Below are positions 44,891 through 58,200 of a DNA stretch of 64,000 nt, in pieces. Source of the DNA: Ceratobasidium sp. AG-K. Its lineage: Eukaryota > Basidiomycota > Agaricomycetes > Cantharellales > Ceratobasidiaceae. The stretch lies in NCBI GenBank assembly GCA_037039685.1, contig JAWNGF010000011.1:1-64000 (forward strand). The letters are read 5' to 3'. Under the pieces are notes generated by a model. That model had not been told where the DNA came from. It worked only from the letters and a program-made list of their open reading frames with translations, and ran no database searches. The translations under genes were made by a program, and so were the position numbers. Position 1 is the first letter of the stretch; each line of letters opens with the position of its first letter.

Positions 44891-45776
44891 TTCGCAAGCT
44901 TCGATGAACGCTTGTCATGTTCTGACTCAAGCAATCTCACGAACCAGACATTAGCCATTCTGTGTGTTTACTCAGTTTTCCTGATTGACGGAATCATAGA
45001 AAGTGCTCGATAAAATTCGCTCATAAATATATGCATGCTCCCAAGACACCAGACTAGCAGAAGATATAGTTACTCCTCTTATTTAGGGGAATGCCATCGT
45101 GCTGTTGTCACACTTTTGGAAAGTAGGTAACAACCTGACAACAGATAGTATATCGCTTGGTTGCGCGAGTAAATAATACACGAACCACCTAGCTCCTCGT
45201 ATCCGGGATGCCAGCGAGTTTGTCGATTTGTACGCTTGCTCCAAGCACAAAACGTCGCTGTGGGTTGTGTGGGAGGTGCCGTACGAATAAGACGCCATTT
45301 TATGGCAATTGCCGTTGGCGAGATTCACTGAGAATCTCACGCTTCGTTTCGTGCACTCGCCATATCGTGGTCACCTGGGGAGCCCCACTTTCTGATGATG
45401 GCGCTTGATAGTCATAGATGAAGATAAAGTCGAATGATACCACTTCTTTTGTACTCAAATACTGATAAAGCTTCCTTGGAATTCCATCGCACAGGAAAAC
45501 ATTACAGACAATCATATTATATAGCTCCCTGGTCAAAATCAGAAAAGAAATTGTTCAACACAACCGCAACAAAAGTTGGGACAGGTAGACGGTCGAACCG
45601 ACGAGAAGCTAACATGCTCATTCGCCTTGCATCTCCGCTGCCAAATCCACTACAAAGGCCTCGCGTTTTGCCGAACGAGGCATCAATATGAAGTTGAATG
45701 GTTCTGGGTGACTGTTGGAGAATTGGACAATCAGGTTCGGAGAATATTTGCATCTGGCGTGTATGTGTGATTATAC

Positions 45777-45897
45777 TCACGGAACAATTGCGTTATTCGA
45801 GAGCATGTTTCGTGTGGGCAGGATATCGTTTCCATTCCTATGTTTGGGAGCACTTATGTCGAACGTACATAGTATGGAAGCTATGAAAATGGATTGA
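45777..45897 (-). pseudogene. cytochrome P450 3' fragment 2
   Basis: Reads IFIASILCTFDISAPKHRN and GNDILPTRN, ending at TGA. It aligns with the last-exon ends of fragments 1 and 3 but lacks the heme-binding Cys loop. The downstream flank also resembles that of fragment 1 (GCCGAACGAGGC against GCCGAGCGAGGC). Confidence 0.7.
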
Positions 45898-46081
45898 AAA
45901 CAAAAAAAGTGGATAAAGGCTTATTGGTTGAGGGTAAAGAGTAGCTACATGGATTAGAAACTATGAGTCTTTTTCATTCTGAATTTCCAACGCATAGTCA
46001 ACGATAAGGGCCCGATGTTTCTCTGAACGGGTGTCAATTTGAACACAAATTCCTCTGGACGACTGTTCACCAAGCCGTCAA

Positions 46082-46268
46082 TTAGATTACGGAGTCACGT
46101 AAAGCGTGGATATAGTCCTTACACACAACAACGCCATGGGTAATTTTTGGTGCGGGCAGAATATCGTTCCCGTCCTTGTCTTTTGTGGCACTGATGTTGA
46201 ACATCGACAAAATTGAGGCAATAAAAATGAATATGGTTGCTTCAGCGAAATGTTCGCCGGGACAAACT
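46082..46268 (-). pseudogene. cytochrome P450 3' fragment 3 (last exon)
   Basis: Last exon with VCPGEHFAEATIFIFIASIL (heme Cys present), NISATKDKDGNDILPAPK and TAA at 46084-46082. An AG acceptor precedes it in the same phase as fragment 1. No upstream P450 exons are recognisable up to the ubiquitin gene. Confidence 0.75.
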
Positions 46269-46777
46269 CTGCATGTATGCGTTTGTAAATTAGCAAAAGT
46301 TGCTACTTATTGACACATAGAAACGCGCGAATGACTAGCCACTATCGTTCAATGGGTCCATACCACAACCACTTTGATCCCTTACTTTACTCGAGCGGTG
46401 GTCCGGGCATGAGAAGTGCTTGACCCTAGTTTGAAGGCCATATGTGCCTACCGATGAACATAATCTGATAAACATCAACGAGGCACTATCCTTTTGTTGT
46501 GAAAGACTCGGCAGTTTTTTGCTTGAGGTAAAAATAATGAGGTTGTCGATAATGCTTGCATCAATGTCATAAAACAGCGATCCTTGGAGTGTCACAAAGC
46601 CGTCACCTCTATACCTTCAGCGCACATCGCGCTCTGGTCGGGTATTGCACGGAGACAATAAACGATATTGCAGAGGCATATACCGCGTTTAGAGTTCACG
46701 AATCAAAGTATATGCTTCATCAATAACGTACAACATCACATATACACTAAAGTCACCGGTCAAGTCCACCCGAAAGC

Positions 46778-47545
<768 letters not shown>

Positions 47546-47727
47546 TTTTACGGACGCTCTAGTCTGTCCAACGATGTCGATGGAGTCCTGGACGGAGAGC
47601 AAGTGCCGGTCGTTGTTGTGTGGACCTCCGACCGGGATCAGAGAACTTTTACTTCCGCTCCGGTCAGGGTCCCCAAGCCACTGGCGAGACACGTGACTTT
47701 CGCGTCTCTAACTGCGACTGGTTCAGG
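47546..47727. promoter_or_regulatory. shared divergent promoter of UBI3 and RFC3
   Basis: 182 bp separate the ATG of the ubiquitin-eS31 gene (minus) from the ATG of RFC3 (plus), so both promoters must lie here or overlap the genes. No TATA box is obvious. Confidence 0.6.
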
Positions 47728-49252
47728 ATGAGTGACCATGAGATGGAAGTCGACGAGCAAGTGGCGGCAGTGGCGAGGGACAAGGGAAAGGGAAAAGAGG
47801 AGAGTTTGAAGGATGACAATTTGCCTTGGTGAGTGGATTTCTTGACTCGTCGCCACGCGTTATATTTGATGGTTTTGTTTTGAAGGGTAGAGAAGTATAG
47901 GCCTGTGACGCTTGCGGACGTTGTCTCGCATCAGGATATTACTAGTACTAGTACGTAATTATTCGCCTTTATGGCTGACGCGTGACGAATTGAATCACCT
48001 GTAGTTGAACGATTCATCGAGAAAAACCGGTTACCTCATTTGCTGTTTTATGGCCCACCTGGAACCGGAAAAACATCTACGATCGTAGCAGTAGCAAGAA
48101 GGATCTACGGTGCAGATTACAAGAAGCAAATCCTGGAGGTATGTTCGTCCATTTGTGGTTTCCCTTGTGCCCCACTAATAACTCATAGTTGAACGCGTCA
48201 GATGACCGAGGAATTGACGTTGTTCGAGAGCAAATCAAGCAGTTTGCTGAGACACGAACATTGTTCAAGTGGGTACCGTTCCTATATATCCACACCCTGA
48301 ATTCTGACGTGTGACTACAGCAAAGGATTCAAACTAATTGTCCTCGACGAGGCGGACATGATGACCCAGGCAGCTCAAGCTGCCCTTCGTCGAGGCAAGC
48401 ACCTTTCGCACCCCATCCTACTGTCTATTAATTTGTTACCCCTAGTTATTGAACAATACACGCGGAACGTCCGTTTCTGCATCATCTGCAACTATGTGAA
48501 CAAGATCGTTCCTGCCATTCAGTCACGATGCACTCGGTTCAGATTTAGCCCGCTACCTATGGACCAAGTTGAGAAACGTGTAGACACGGTCATAGAGGGT
48601 GAAAAGTGGGTTCGCCATTTTACTGTCGGTGGTCCATTTCTGATGACGTTCCCCTTTAGAGTAAACATAACTCCCGACGGAAAGCAAGCGTTGTTAAAGC
48701 TGTCGCAGGGAGACATGCGTAGGGCACTGAACGTTCTGCAGGTGAGCCCATGGCTCCAAATTAATGGTGCCTAGACTAACTCGGGGCGAAGGCTTGTCAT
48801 GCGGCGTATGACCGAACGGACGAGACCGCTATATACAACTGCACAGGTAACCCCCACCCATCAGACATTGAGAAATTAGTCAACTCGATGATGTCTGACG
48901 ATTTCGGCACGAGCTATCGACGTAAGTTGCGTTGGTATTGTTCGCTGGTTCCTGACCAAGTTATAAACAGTGGTCATGAAAATGAAGACCGAAAAGGGCT
49001 TGGCCCTACAGGATCTACTGACGGGCGCCTACGAGTACTTTGAGACGCTCGAGTTCCCGCCACCCGCAAGAGTGTATCTGCTTGACAAGTTAGCTACCGC
49101 CGAGTGCGTTTGCTCCTACCCACCCATAGTGCATACCTAACGTTTTTGATAGACACTGGCTCTCCACGGGAGGAACAGAAAAGATCCAGCTTACGGCACT
49201 TATGGGAGCAGTCAAAACCACAGTAGAGATCACCTCCAAAAGCACCGCTTGA
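47728..49252 (+). CDS. RFC3: replication factor C subunit 3 (clamp loader small subunit)
   Basis: AAA+ subunit of the RFC complex that loads PCNA, in the nucleus. It is called RFC3 by yeast naming (RFC5 in human). Start ATG 47728. The acidic start (MSDHEMEVDEQV) is followed by PWVEKYRPVTLADVVSHQ, Walker A YGPPGTGKTST, LNASDDRGIDVVREQIKQFA, the DEAD-type Walker B IVLDEADMMTQAAQAALRR, the SRC motif region NKIVPAIQSRCTRFRFSPL, LSQGDMRRALNVLQ, and the C-terminal collar with EFPPPARVYLLDKLATAEHW. The TGA is at 49250-49252. Short GT-AG introns separate these blocks. The conserved RFC boxes are present in order, so it should be functional. Confidence 0.95.
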
Positions 49253-49369
49253 GCACGATACCCATGTACTCTAATTCCAATTACATTATAAACCCTAATT
49301 AGTGTCCTGAGAATTGGCAATTGAACCTGGACCTCTCCACCGTCGCGTTCTACACTCGACTCGACCGCG

Positions 49370-52300
49370 ATGAATATTGATAATATCCGAGCGGCGGTGA
49401 CGGGCACCGGGGGGTTTTATAACCTCAAAGGTGTGTTGCGCGGTTGTGGATGGATGAGATGCTAAATGTCGGGTAGCACTGATCAAGGGCATTCGAGCAT
49501 GCAAGGCAAGCAATTTATCATTGTCCATTATCAATCTAATAGATATATAGACGCTCGCCGATGAACGCGCACTGATTCAAAAAGAGTCGGCAGCGATTCG
49601 AACGTCGTTTAAAGAGGAAGACTCGTTTGCGCGGCACAACAATATCGCCAAGCTATTGTACATCCACATGCTCGGCTATCCTGCCCATTTCGGTCAGATC
49701 GAATGCTTAAAGTTGGTAGCGAGCCCTCGGTTCTCCGATAAGCGGCTGGGATACTTGGGAATTATGCTTCTACTGGACGAGAATACGGAGGTCCTCATGC
49801 TCGTCACCAATTCATTGAAAAAGTATGTCGCCGAGTCCGTTTCGGCGCGTCGTTATTTGATGAATTTAACAGCGATATGAATCATTCGAATATGTACGCA
49901 GTTGGACTCGCGTTGTGTACGTTTGCCAACATCTCGGGAGAGGAAATGTCGCGCGACTTGTGTAACGAGGTCGAGAAACTCTTGGGATCCAGCAATACGT
50001 ATATTCGCAAAAAGGTATGTCCCAAAATGTTTAGCCAGAGTGCTCGACAAATGACCTAACCGTTGGTAGGCTGCGCTATGTGCATTACGAATCGTCCGAC
50101 GCGTACCCGAACTGCTTGATCACTTTATCGAAGGAGCCAAAGGGCTACTTAGCGACCGAAACCACGGGGTGCTCTTGTCTGGTATTACCCTAATTTCGGA
50201 AATGTGCCAAGCCAGCGAGTCCTGCCTTGATGAATTCCGCAAAGTACGTCCTTTGCCACACTACTTGGAACCCCACTAATCCCTTCGGCAGGCGACAACT
50301 CTCCTAGTCCGACACCTTAAATCCCTCATTACCACCGGATACTCCCCCGAACATGACGTCTCAGGCATCACCGACCCATTCCTGCAAATCAAAATCCTCC
50401 GCCTACTCCGACAACTCGGCAAAGGGGACGCACGCGCGAGCGAGGCCATGAACGACATTCTTGCCCAAGTTGCGACAAATACCGACTCGACGAAAAACGT
50501 GGGAAATTCGATTCTGTACGAAACGGTGTTGACTGTGCTTGAGATCGAGGCGGATAGCGGGCTGAGGGTTATGGCGATCAATATTTTGGGCAAGTTTTTG
50601 AGTAACCGGGACAATAATATTCGGTGAGTCATGTTCTATCTTTGGGAAGTTTGACTAATTGGAAGCAGATATGTCGCCTTGAATACCTTGAACAAAGTTG
50701 TTACGATGGATACCAATGCTGTACAGCGGCACCGAAACATCATTCTAGACTGTCTTCGGGATGGGGATATCTCTATCCGTCGACGTGCACTCGAGCTGTC
50801 GTATGCGCTCATCAACGAGACCAACGTACGCGTCCTCACGCGTGAACTGCTTGCCTTCCTCGAGGTCGCGGATAACGAGTTCAAACTCGGAATGACTACC
50901 CAGATTTCCTTGGCAGCCGAGCGATTTGCACCAAATAAGCGGTGGCATATTGACACTGTATTGAGGGTTCTTAAATTGGTGGGTAAATGCGATTTTATGC
51001 AATTTTCCATAGATTGACTGGACTTCGATTAGGCGGGCAACTATGTCCGCGAAGAGGTCTTGTCATCATTCATCCGGCTGGTGTGTCATACGCCCGAGTT
51101 GCAGGCATACACGACCTCCAAGCTATATACTGCACTCAAGGAAGATATTTCCCAAGAGTCCCTTACTTTGGCTACTGTCTGGCTACTTGGTGAATTTGGA
51201 GAAATTTTGATCCAGGGAGGACTGGTGGACGAGGAAACCCCCAAACCGGTAAGTGCTCTCACTGCCCTTGTAGCCTGCCTAATCTTCCCGTAGATCCAAG
51301 ATTCCGAAATACTCGACCTCGAAGAATCTATCCTCCAGTCTCCTTATGCCAACGCCCTGATCCGCCAATTCGTCCTCACCTCGCTCTCTAAATTGTCCTC
51401 CCGCTCTGCAGTCTCGGAAGCCCAACAAACACGCATCTTCAACGTCTTGAATGGATTCGCAACTAGCACCGAGCTCGAGCTTCAACAGCGAGCTGTCGAG
51501 TTTGCGAGCTTGTTGTCGCATGTGGATATCCGAGCTGGTGTGTTAGAGGTCATGCCCCCGCCCGAGATCAAGGCAACTGTGATTGGAACTGTTAGCGAAA
51601 AGAGGAGCGTTGGAAGCACGAGGACAGACAAGGATGTGAGTATCCAAAATAACCTATTTTGACTAAGTAATTGATGGCATTCTAGTCACTGCTCGACCTT
51701 ATGGGCGATGAGCCGGCTGCGGCGCCCGCGGCTGCTGCTGCACCCACTCAAACTACCAATGATTTGCTCGCGGATTTGTTCGGTGGTGGCGGGGGAGCGG
51801 CGGCACCTGCTCCTGCGCAACCCAAAAACACAATTCAGGACATCATGGGCCTATTCGATGCGACTCCAGCGGCTACGCCGGCCGCACCTTCGCCTGTACC
51901 CTCCATGGGGGCGAACCCAATGGCTGGATTATTCGATTCCCCTGCACCCACACCAGCACCCGCTCCTGCGCCCGTTCCAGCAGCTGCGCCCCGTCCCGCT
52001 GCACCTGCGACTGGCGGCCGACCGACATTCGTCGCTTACGAGAAGAATGGGCTGCGAATCACGTTGGTTCCTCAGGTGCTTGCTGCTCGACCTGGGATGG
52101 TTCAAATCCAAGCCCGATTCGAGGCCCTCAGTGGGCCGTTGCAGGGCGTGTCCTTCCAGGTCGCTGTACCTAGGGTACGTCCCCTTTGGTGTTTGAAAGT
52201 GATGCAAGCTGATGCCTTTCAAAAACGTAGACACAACAACTGCAGATGCTCCCAATGTCGAATGCAGACGTCCAGCCTGGCGCTGTCGAGACGCAGGTGT

Positions 52301-52487
52301 TGAAGATTCTGGCGCCGCCGGGGGTACGTCCGTCTATACGCATATAGGAAGATTACTCACTCGACTTCGTTTGCAGAGTCTTGTTAAGTTGAGGATTAGG
52401 ATAGGATACACAGGAAGTGCGGGAGCGGTCCAGGAGCAGGTAGACTTTGCTGGCTTCCCGGCTAGTATGACGAACGGTGTTTTGTAA
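49370..52487 (+). CDS. APL4: AP-1 complex subunit gamma (gamma-adaptin)
   Basis: Large subunit of the clathrin adaptor AP-1 at the trans-Golgi and endosomes. ATG at 49370. The trunk begins [15 protein letters not shown] then [79 protein letters not shown], ending near 51640. An Ala/Pro-rich hinge (51700-52020) carries LLADLF and IMGLF clathrin-box-like motifs. The GAE ear follows ([26 protein letters not shown], then [16 protein letters not shown]) and it ends [19 protein letters not shown] with TAA at 52485-52487. The intron after IRACK uses a GC donor (AAG|GCAAGC, 49506-49550). It starts 117 bp after the RFC3 stop on the same strand. Confidence 0.95.
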
Positions 52488-52934
52488 AACATGTGGATAA
52501 TAAATTATGGAGCTGGAGAGCTTTTCATTTCAAGTTTTTCCGTTATACTAGCGTCGAAGCTTTTTCTCACGGATTCGCCCACCAAAAGAGGTCAGCCGAC
52601 ACTACTTGTTGCATACCTCCTGCTATGTAGCCTAATCTCCCGTATAGCCCCAGTCCGAAGCACAACATATTTGTTATTGCTGATAGGCTTACTGTATGCG
52701 CTACGAATCCACGCACTGCGTTGCATACGATGCGCCTTTGATCGGGTTGTTTTCCCCTACACGGTGTCCCTCCGCTGCGGCGTGCCGCATGGCGATCACT
52801 ACGGACTCACTTCCGTGATCGCACCAAGCTCCACGGAACATGGCAACATCGCGCGCGGGTTCCAATGATACTTATAGAGATGGACGAGAAGATTTGGTTT
52901 CTGGCCCCTCCCTTCACCAGGATTATCACTTGAT
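52488..52934. other. short intergenic region
   Basis: 447 bp between gamma-adaptin and the carboxypeptidase. The plus frame at 52491-52868 uses this stretch, but its composition looks like chance. No gene supported. Confidence 0.5.
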
Positions 52935-54832
52935 ATGAAATTCGAGAGGCATCTTTTAGTCATCGCAAATCTTGCTCTCTCTGCTCTTTCACAACGGGCC
53001 AACCAACTCCCATGGCTAAGCCAAGACTTGCTTAACGACCGGTTAGAAGCAAATAAGGTTGGATATGGTGGGAGGTCCAACGCTCTGGAGCTTTCCTCGG
53101 TGGCTACGGACGACTTTACGATTGTAACTCATCAGTTATTTCCCGACTATAAGCTGCGGTTAAAGCGGGTGGAAGAATTTTGCGATCCAACAGTGAAGTA
53201 GGTTATACTTACCCCGACTTAGTCGCAAATCCCATCTCAATCACTACGTCAATTAGACAATATTCTGGGTACCTCGATGTTGACTATGGGGCGAAGCATC
53301 TCTTTTTTTCCTTCTTCGAAAGTCGGGACAATCCGGATTCGGACCCTGTTATCATGTGGTGAGTAGTGGTAGGACTGACTGGCTGGTAATGGTGTCTTAC
53401 GGGGGACGTTTGTTCGCCCCGCTTCACTAGGATTAACGGTGGTCCTGGATGCTCGTCTACTCTAGGTCTTTTCATGGAACTCGGACCGTGTAAGATTTCA
53501 GGTCCCCCAAAGGAAGGCACGAATGGGACTGAGTGGAACCCATACTCATGGAATAACCGGGCAAACATATTCTTTCTGGATCAGGTACTTGCATCCTGTT
53601 GCATATAAGTACGCTGTGCTCACAATTCCCAGCCGTAGGTTAACATATTTTGTACATATTGCCTAAGGTTTGACTCGCGTTGCCAGCGTTGGAGTGGGAT
53701 TCAGTTACGCAGGTAAGTTACTCATATTGATCAATGCACGGGTACATAATTATCCTCGTAGACTACGGAGAGACCATAAGCACAACCGAGGATGCCGCCA
53801 AGAACGTTCAAGCCTTTGTTACTATATTCTTCGAGACGTTTAAAAAGTTCAAAGGAGTGCGTCTCTGTGTCTGACCTTACCCAACCCCGCTAATGCATTG
53901 GACTTTACAGAGAGATTTTCATATGGCTGGTGAATCCTACGGAGTACGTGTGAATTACACATAATATGGGTAACTCTTACAACCATTGCTTGGGATACAG
54001 GGTCGATATATACCTGTATTCGCTGCCGAAATCATTGACCAGAACAAACGAGCCGAAGCTCGTGGCTTGGCACCGATCAATCTTCGGTCCGTGCTGATTG
54101 GTAATGGAGCCACGGAACTCAAGACGTACGTACAATATCACGTTGTACATCTCAATTTACTCACCTGTACACCCGGAAAGCATGTATGAAGGATACTACG
54201 ACATTCAGTGTAAAAACCTATCTATGGTACCATTTCTGGACATCAGTGCTTGCGTGGGCATGAGGCAAGCAGTATGTTTAATCTCCGGATACCTGTTAGG
54301 CTGCAGCTACTAATTCCGAACTCACTAGCTCCCTCGCTGCTTGAGTTTATACACGAAGGAATGCATGGATCGAATGGACCCGGTCGGATGCCCGATGGCT
54401 GCCCAGTTTTGTCGTTCCACCATACTGGAACCTTTCTTTACATCTCGTGAGTCAACCGTTCGAGGGAGATGTACTCTGACAGCTTCCCTATAGGGCGCAA
54501 CCCGTACGATATGAGCAAGGTGAGGGAATGCGAACATGTGTGAAACACTGTATTGACAAGGACATCACTTCTAGCCCTGTGAAACGGATGAAGAGGCTGT
54601 TACGCCGTGCTACCCCTTCGTCAAACAGATTTTCAAATTTCTGGATCGGCCCGAAATCAGGAAAGCTCTCGGTGTTCATCCTTCTATAGGGAATTACTCA
54701 GGCTGTTCTGCGGAAGTTGGACAACGATTCCTAACTGGACTTGAGCAGTACCGGCCAACTGAATGGCATGTATCTGGGTTGCTCGAGCGAGGGGTCCGGG
54801 TTCTCATCTACGTGGGAACATATGATTATTGA
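52935..54832 (+). pseudogene. serine carboxypeptidase (S10), truncated by a copia LTR
   Basis: Secreted or vacuolar carboxypeptidase Y-like enzyme. ATG 52935 with signal peptide (HLLVIANLALSALSQ). Blocks across short exons: QYSGYLDVDYGAKHLFFSFF, WINGGPGCSSTLGLFMELGP, WNNRANIFFLDQPVGVGFSY, catalytic Ser in MAGESYGGRYIPVFAAEI, NLRSVLIGNG, then VTPCYPFVKQIFKFL and EIRKALGVHP, and finally VLIYVGTYD. That last Asp sits where the family has its catalytic Asp. The next codons are TAT and then TGA, and this TGA is the first three bases of the retrotransposon LTR (54830-54832). The C-terminal part with the catalytic His is gone from this side. The enzyme should be inactive. Confidence 0.88.
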
Positions 54833-55093
54833 AATGTATATAAAAGCGATAAGAGAAATGATATAAACGAGTGACTATATACAAAGAGAAGAGAAAGAAT
54901 GAGAGAAAGAGAGAATGAGAGAAAGAGAGAATGAGAATGAGAACGGCGCACGGAGCGCGCCTTATATACCCTACGGTCAAGCGTCGAGTATATGCTAGTA
55001 CCTACTACGCTTCGCTCGATTGCTATCGCTCGTAGGTACTGGTAAGTTCTCGTACATTCGTTATGTATATACATTGGGTAATTATCTATTTCA
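54830..55093 (-). repeat. 3' LTR of copia element 1
   Basis: 264 bp bounded by TGAAAT and ATTTCA (TG...CA ends). It contains a TATATAA box near 54961-54968 (minus) and a GA-rich low-complexity stretch at about 54888-54945. Confidence 0.88.
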
Positions 55094-55110
55094 ACACTCC
55101 CCCTCAATCG
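55094..55110 (-). other. polypurine tract of copia element 1
   Basis: On the minus strand TTGAGGGGGAGTGT lies directly before the LTR. This is the usual plus-strand primer position. Confidence 0.85.
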
Positions 55111-55217
55111 AGTAAGCGTTAAAAAGATTACAAGCAGAAAGAGAAATTATCGGCATACAGAAAGCAGACTAGAGTGACCGTTTGGAAAAGAAAAAAGGAA
55201 AAGGATAAGGGAATGAA

Positions 55218-58200
55218 TCAGTTCCAAAGGTAGTCGTCCTCGTCGGCAAAAACTTGTTCGCCGAGGATCGTATTCATGAAATAGTTGAATTGAGTTACTG
55301 GTAACGCCTTGGTAAATGCGTCAGCAAGGTTCTCGGCCGATTTGACATACATGGTTGAAACGAGTCGGTTCTCGATCGCGTCGCGTACGAAATGGTGCTT
55401 GATGTCGATGTGCTTGGCACGAGCGTGGAATTGGGATTCAACGGTCAGCGTAAGAGCTGCAAGGTTGTCGGAGACAATGAGGGTAGGTGCCGCCGAGGGG
55501 AATGAGAGTTCCTCGAAGAATCGACGCATCCACAGTGCCTGAGTTGTAGCTGAGGTAATCGACATGTACTCGGCTTCCATCGTCGAAAGAGCGACGGTGG
55601 ATTGCTTCTTGGAGAGCCAAGATACAGCGGCGCCTCCGAACATGAAGACGTTGCCGGAAATGGACTTACGATCCATCGTGCTTGAAGCAAAATCCGCGTC
55701 AGCATAGCCGACTTCGCCAATCGTGGTTTCGAGATTCTTGCGGCGATAAGTAAGACCTAAAAAGGAAGTACCCTTAAGGTATCGAAGAACGTTCTTGACG
55801 GCTGTAACGTGGGGAGGTCCGTAGCAAGAACTGAATTGGGATAGGTAGGTGACGGCGTAGGAAATGTCTGGACGTGTGCATATAGCTGCATACATGAGCT
55901 TGCCGATCATGGTTTGGTAAGGGTAGTCAGGACGAGTGCCGACATGTCGGGTAAGGGATGTATGCGGGCTCATTGGGATGTTGAGTGGGTAGGCATCGAC
56001 TAGACCAGCAAGTTCGACGATAGAGTCGATATATGCGGTCTGTTTCAGTACAAGGGTGCGTTCGGATCGATAACGTTCGATCTGGATGCCTAGGAAGTGT
56101 CGCAGAGGGCCGAGGTCGCGCATTTCGAACTCGGTAGTAAGCTCGCGAACGACGGAGTCGGTGCACTCCGGGGATGTGATGACAACAGAGTCATCGACGT
56201 GAATAGCGATTATCGCCGTCTGGACGGTTCCGAGCTCGTAGCGAATGCGACAGTAAATGCAAGCATCGGAAAGGAGGGGGGAATAGCCGAGTGCTTTGAG
56301 CTTTCGGTCCAGAGTTCGATTCCAGACTCGCCCAGACTGTTTGAGGCCGTAGAGCGATCGTCGGAGTCGAAGAACGTCGCCAGAGTCGTCGGAGTAGTAG
56401 GGGATTTGCTCCATAAAGAGCTCTTCCTCTAGGTCAGCGTGTAGGTAGGCTGAAATGACGTCGAGTTGACGCATGTCCCAGTCGTAGAAGTTAGCGAGTG
56501 CGCATAAGATACGAAAGGATTCGAGTCGAAGGACGGGGGCAAAGGTGTCGTCGAAGTCTTGACCGGGTTTCTGGGTGTAACCCTTAGCGACTAGTCGCGC
56601 TTTGTAGCGGGTAATCTCGCCTAGTTCGTTTCGTTTACGGGCAAGCACCCAGCGGCAGCCTATGACGTTGATCGGTTGCTTTGGTCTTGGTGCTTTCTCG
56701 AAAGCTCCTAGACGTACAAGGTTGTCGTACTCACAATCCATGGCTTCGCGCCATTTCTTGCTTTCCGGGCCAGCAAGTGCTTCTTCGATCGTCGGGTTAT
56801 CGTTTATAGCTGAAACACGGGCGGCGAATGCCCAGGCTTGTTCGCCATCGGCAATGTCGTTGACTGAGTCAATCGGCACGTAATTCGATGTGTAATTTGT
56901 CGCCTCAGGTGTAGGAGGAGGTGTCGGGAGTTCGGGCGGCGGTACAACGTTGCAGAGACGGTGGAAGTCTGGAGGGTAATAGAAGCCTCCAGGAATGCGA
57001 GGGATGTCACTGGAGTCCGAGTCGCTAGTATCAGCGACCAGTGGCGGCGTGTATGCGTACAAAGACTCATACTCATTGTCGCTAACGACTGTCGAGTCCG
57101 AGCAGAAAGTCGTGAGCTCGTCGATCGTCGGGAGAGCCGCCTGGTCCTTGATCTTGATTTGGATGCCGCCGCGCTCCTTCTCAAGTGAGATGGCCGGCGC
57201 ATTCGGTTGGCTGCGACGCGTTTGGATGCCGGGACGAGTCGTTGTAGATAGAGCATTGATAGATTGAATAGAAGCAAGAGTATCGGGTCGCATATCAGTG
57301 GGAGAGCGTGCAGACTGTGAAGAGATTAATGGGGCGCTTTCAAGCTTGGTCTTTGGAGGAGTGGATGAATGCGCTGCCTTTTGCTCGCTTTTCACCTCCT
57401 CTTTTATAGCTTTCAGTTCCCCTTGTTGCTGAATCTTTGGTTCGTCTTTTTCTCCCCCTGTTTCTGCGTTTTCTCCTTGTCGCTTCGCCGTGCTGTCTTC
57501 TGGAACTTTCTCCTCCCCCTCAGCAGGCGGAGCGACCGACTCTTCCAATTGTAGGTCGTTTGGTTCGCCTGTATGCGCCTGAATGACTCGCGGGAATGTA
57601 ATATTGCGTGAATACAATATTTTGTTCGCTCCTTTTTTGTAGTATCGCCAGCTTTTACCTTGGTGGTCTGAAATCCCAGTGAAGATCGCTGTGATCGTCT
57701 TAGGATCCAACTTTGAGCGATCTCCGCTCTGATTCAGTACGTAGCACTTTGTCCCCCACGGCCTTAAAGTGCTAACGTCGGGTTTCCTGCCCCAAAATGC
57801 TTCGAATGGCGTTGGTTGAAATTGACCGTGCACTTGGGTTGGCACGCGATTTTTCAGGTAACAGGCGTAAGCGATCGCCTCATTCCATAGGAATAGCGGT
57901 GCCTGTGCTTCGATTAGCATCGCCCTAGCCTTCTCGGTAAGCGTCCTATTCAGTCTCTCAGCGATTCCGTTCTGCTGAGCTGAGTATGGCGAGGTAGTCT
58001 CTAAGATCGTCCCTTTTTCGCGTGTATGCGTCCTCCAATCCTTGTTAACGAATTCTCCACCATTATCGAATCGGACTTTCTTGATTTTCTTGTCCAGTTG
58101 TGTATTTATCATCGATTCGAATGCCTTGTATTCTTCGAGGGTTTCGTCTTTGTGTCTGAGGAATCCTAAGTGTGTGAATCGGGTCGCGACGTCCGTAAAG

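Noticed and set aside
52491..52868. 125-codon plus frame after gamma-adaptin
   Set aside because: Starts a few bases after the adaptin stop, no family match, and ends just before the carboxypeptidase. Considered chance.
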